Positions 34,864 to 35,333 of a stretch of DNA of 35,333 nt are shown here, piece by piece. The notes beneath the pieces were generated by a model, which saw nothing but the letters and a program-made list of their open reading frames with translations, was not told where the DNA came from and ran no database searches. Positions within the stretch are counted from its first letter, which is position 1, and each line of letters begins with the position of its first letter. The position numbers were made by a program, and so were the translations under genes. The DNA is from Bauldia sp. (GTDB taxonomy: Bacteria > Pseudomonadota > Alphaproteobacteria > Rhizobiales > Kaistiaceae): the NCBI GenBank assembly GCA_020442065.1, contig JAGRKZ010000120.1, forward strand, positions 1 through 35,333. Reading direction: 5' to 3'.

Positions 34864-35204
34864 GACTATCTCGACTTGCCGCTCTCCAAGACCTTCGTCT
34901 ATGCTACAAAGTGACTGCATGCGACCGCACTGGATCAGAGCGGTTTTCACGTGTCCGGGAGCCGCGAAAAGCGCTTATGTTTTGACGACGGATCTTGCGG
35001 ACGATAGGAATTCCGCCGATTATTCTGCTTCCAGAACGTAAGCGCCCCGAATTCTGGAAGCACTGTGGAAGCAAGAAGAGAAAAACCGTCGCGATACGGC
35101 GCGAAATAGCGCGAAAGTGAGAGTGACGGGAAATTCTGCTAAGGGGCGGAAATGTCGGGGTGTTTCGAAGTCTAGCGCAAGTAATAGAGCATCAACCGTT
35201 TTCA
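34864..35204. other. Gene-free region between HTH gene and tRNA fragment
   Basis: No credible gene in 341 bases. A fair sigma-70-like pair, TTGCCG (34876-34881) and TATGCT (34900-34905), 18 bases apart, points rightwards with no gene behind it. A 9-bp inverted repeat CTTCCAGAA/TTCTGGAAG (35028-35060) is followed by direct repeats of TGGAAGCA. These are the kind of sites expected for integrase or Xis arms beside an attachment core, but that is inference. The base composition is lower in GC than the rest. Confidence 0.45.
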
Positions 35205-35249
35205 CTCATAACCTGAAGGTCGTAGGTTCAAATACTACCCCCGCAACCA
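35205..35249 (+). tRNA. 3' fragment of initiator tRNA-fMet (CAT); presumed attachment-site copy
   Basis: Begins in the anticodon loop (CTCATAA, anticodon CAT at 35207-35209) and continues through anticodon stem 3' strand, variable region, T arm (GTAGG, loop TTCAAAT) and acceptor CCCCGCA-A-CCA. The acceptor ending CCCCGCAACCA is that of initiator tRNAs, whose first base cannot pair with A72. The 5' side does not pair (TTTCA versus CCTGA), so the gene is not intact. In the T arm the stem reads ACTAC, so base 61 is A rather than C and cannot pair with G53, as in a decaying, non-functional copy. Confidence 0.85.
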
Positions 35250-35275
35250 AAAAATCTAGTCTTATCAAAGATTTC

Positions 35276-35301
35276 AAAGCCGATCTAAACGCTCGGCTTT
35301 T
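35276..35301 (+). terminator. Rho-independent terminator downstream of the tRNA fragment
   Basis: AAAGCCGA pairs with TCGGCTTT over a nine-base loop, followed by a short T run (TTTT). It lies 27 bases after the CCA end, where a host terminator of the original tRNA-fMet gene would be, which supports placing the host flank to the right of 35249. Confidence 0.65.
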
Positions 35302-35333
35302 GCGATTCCAAATCCTTGTCAACACCTGGTCAA

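Larger units (their letters stand above)
1..35204. mobile_element. Prophage (right-hand portion), left end outside the window
   Basis: Siphovirus-type tail genes, lysis genes and a tyrosine integrase lie left of a 3' tRNA fragment that has lost its 5' half. In tRNA-targeted integration the intact tRNA sits at one end and a 3' copy at the other. The fragment here reads left to right with foreign DNA on its 5' side, so the element should extend leftwards. No terminase, portal or capsid gene is visible; they are expected further left. The boundary is inferred from one end only. A second, smaller element (recombinase/ParB operon) may be nested between the integrase and the tRNA. Confidence 0.75.

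Noticed and set aside
34480..35180. AGTCTAGCG present near 34482 and 35169 as possible recombinase core sites
   Set aside because: A 9-base match is expected many times by chance in a window this long, and flanks do not match.
1..35333. CRISPR array
   Set aside because: I saw no regularly spaced short direct repeats; repeats present are fibre coding repeats or isolated inverted repeats.

Overview
This window is the right-hand part of a large integrated prophage in an alphaproteobacterium, most likely a member of the Rhizobiales. The evidence is high GC (about 66% in the tail genes where I counted sample lines), tail genes of the Rhodobacter gene-transfer-agent type (DUF2460, DUF2163, NlpC/P60 and TIM-barrel hub proteins in the usual order), and the 3' part of an initiator tRNA-fMet near the right edge. 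That fragment (35205-35249) starts in the anticodon loop and runs to CCA. It looks like the duplicated half of a tRNA integration site, so everything to its left should lie inside the element. The left end is outside the window.

Layout. 1-6618 (+): head-tail joining end, DUF6441 protein, tail terminator-like protein, tail tube, tail-assembly chaperone with an apparent programmed -1 frameshift, tape measure, distal tail (DUF2460) and hub (DUF2163) proteins. 6728-11167 (-): one very large gene, a sacsin/Hsp90-like ATPase with a C-terminal DUF3883-like nuclease domain, inserted antisense into the tail operon. 11333-18007 (+): the tail operon resumes with NlpC/P60 peptidase, a stand-alone copy of the hub N-terminal domain, the 1275-residue TIM-barrel hub, a DUF2793 tail fibre and a small protein. 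18038-19212 (+): small membrane protein, CHAP-like endolysin and small holin-like membrane protein.

19619-29260 (+) is a tightly packed four-gene cassette: DUF499 ATPase, DUF3780 protein, DUF1156 adenine methyltransferase, and a helicase fusing a phospholipase-D nuclease to a SNF2 motor. This combination is known as a predicted anti-phage set and resembles systems named Hma (helicase-methyltransferase-ATPase); I recall that name and could not check it. 29381-30550 (-) is a tyrosine integrase. 31055-34377 (-) is an operon of a large serine recombinase and two ParB/RepB-like proteins, divergent from a small HTH protein (34507-34863, +). The tRNA fragment and a terminator hairpin close the window.

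The prophage therefore carries at least one multi-gene restriction-like defence cassette placed after the lysis genes, plus a second candidate defence gene buried in the tail operon. The latter, a lone GHKL-ATPase/nuclease gene read against late transcription, is the most likely undescribed item. The arrangement suggests it is expressed in the lysogen and opposed by late transcription during the prophage's own lytic cycle (inference).
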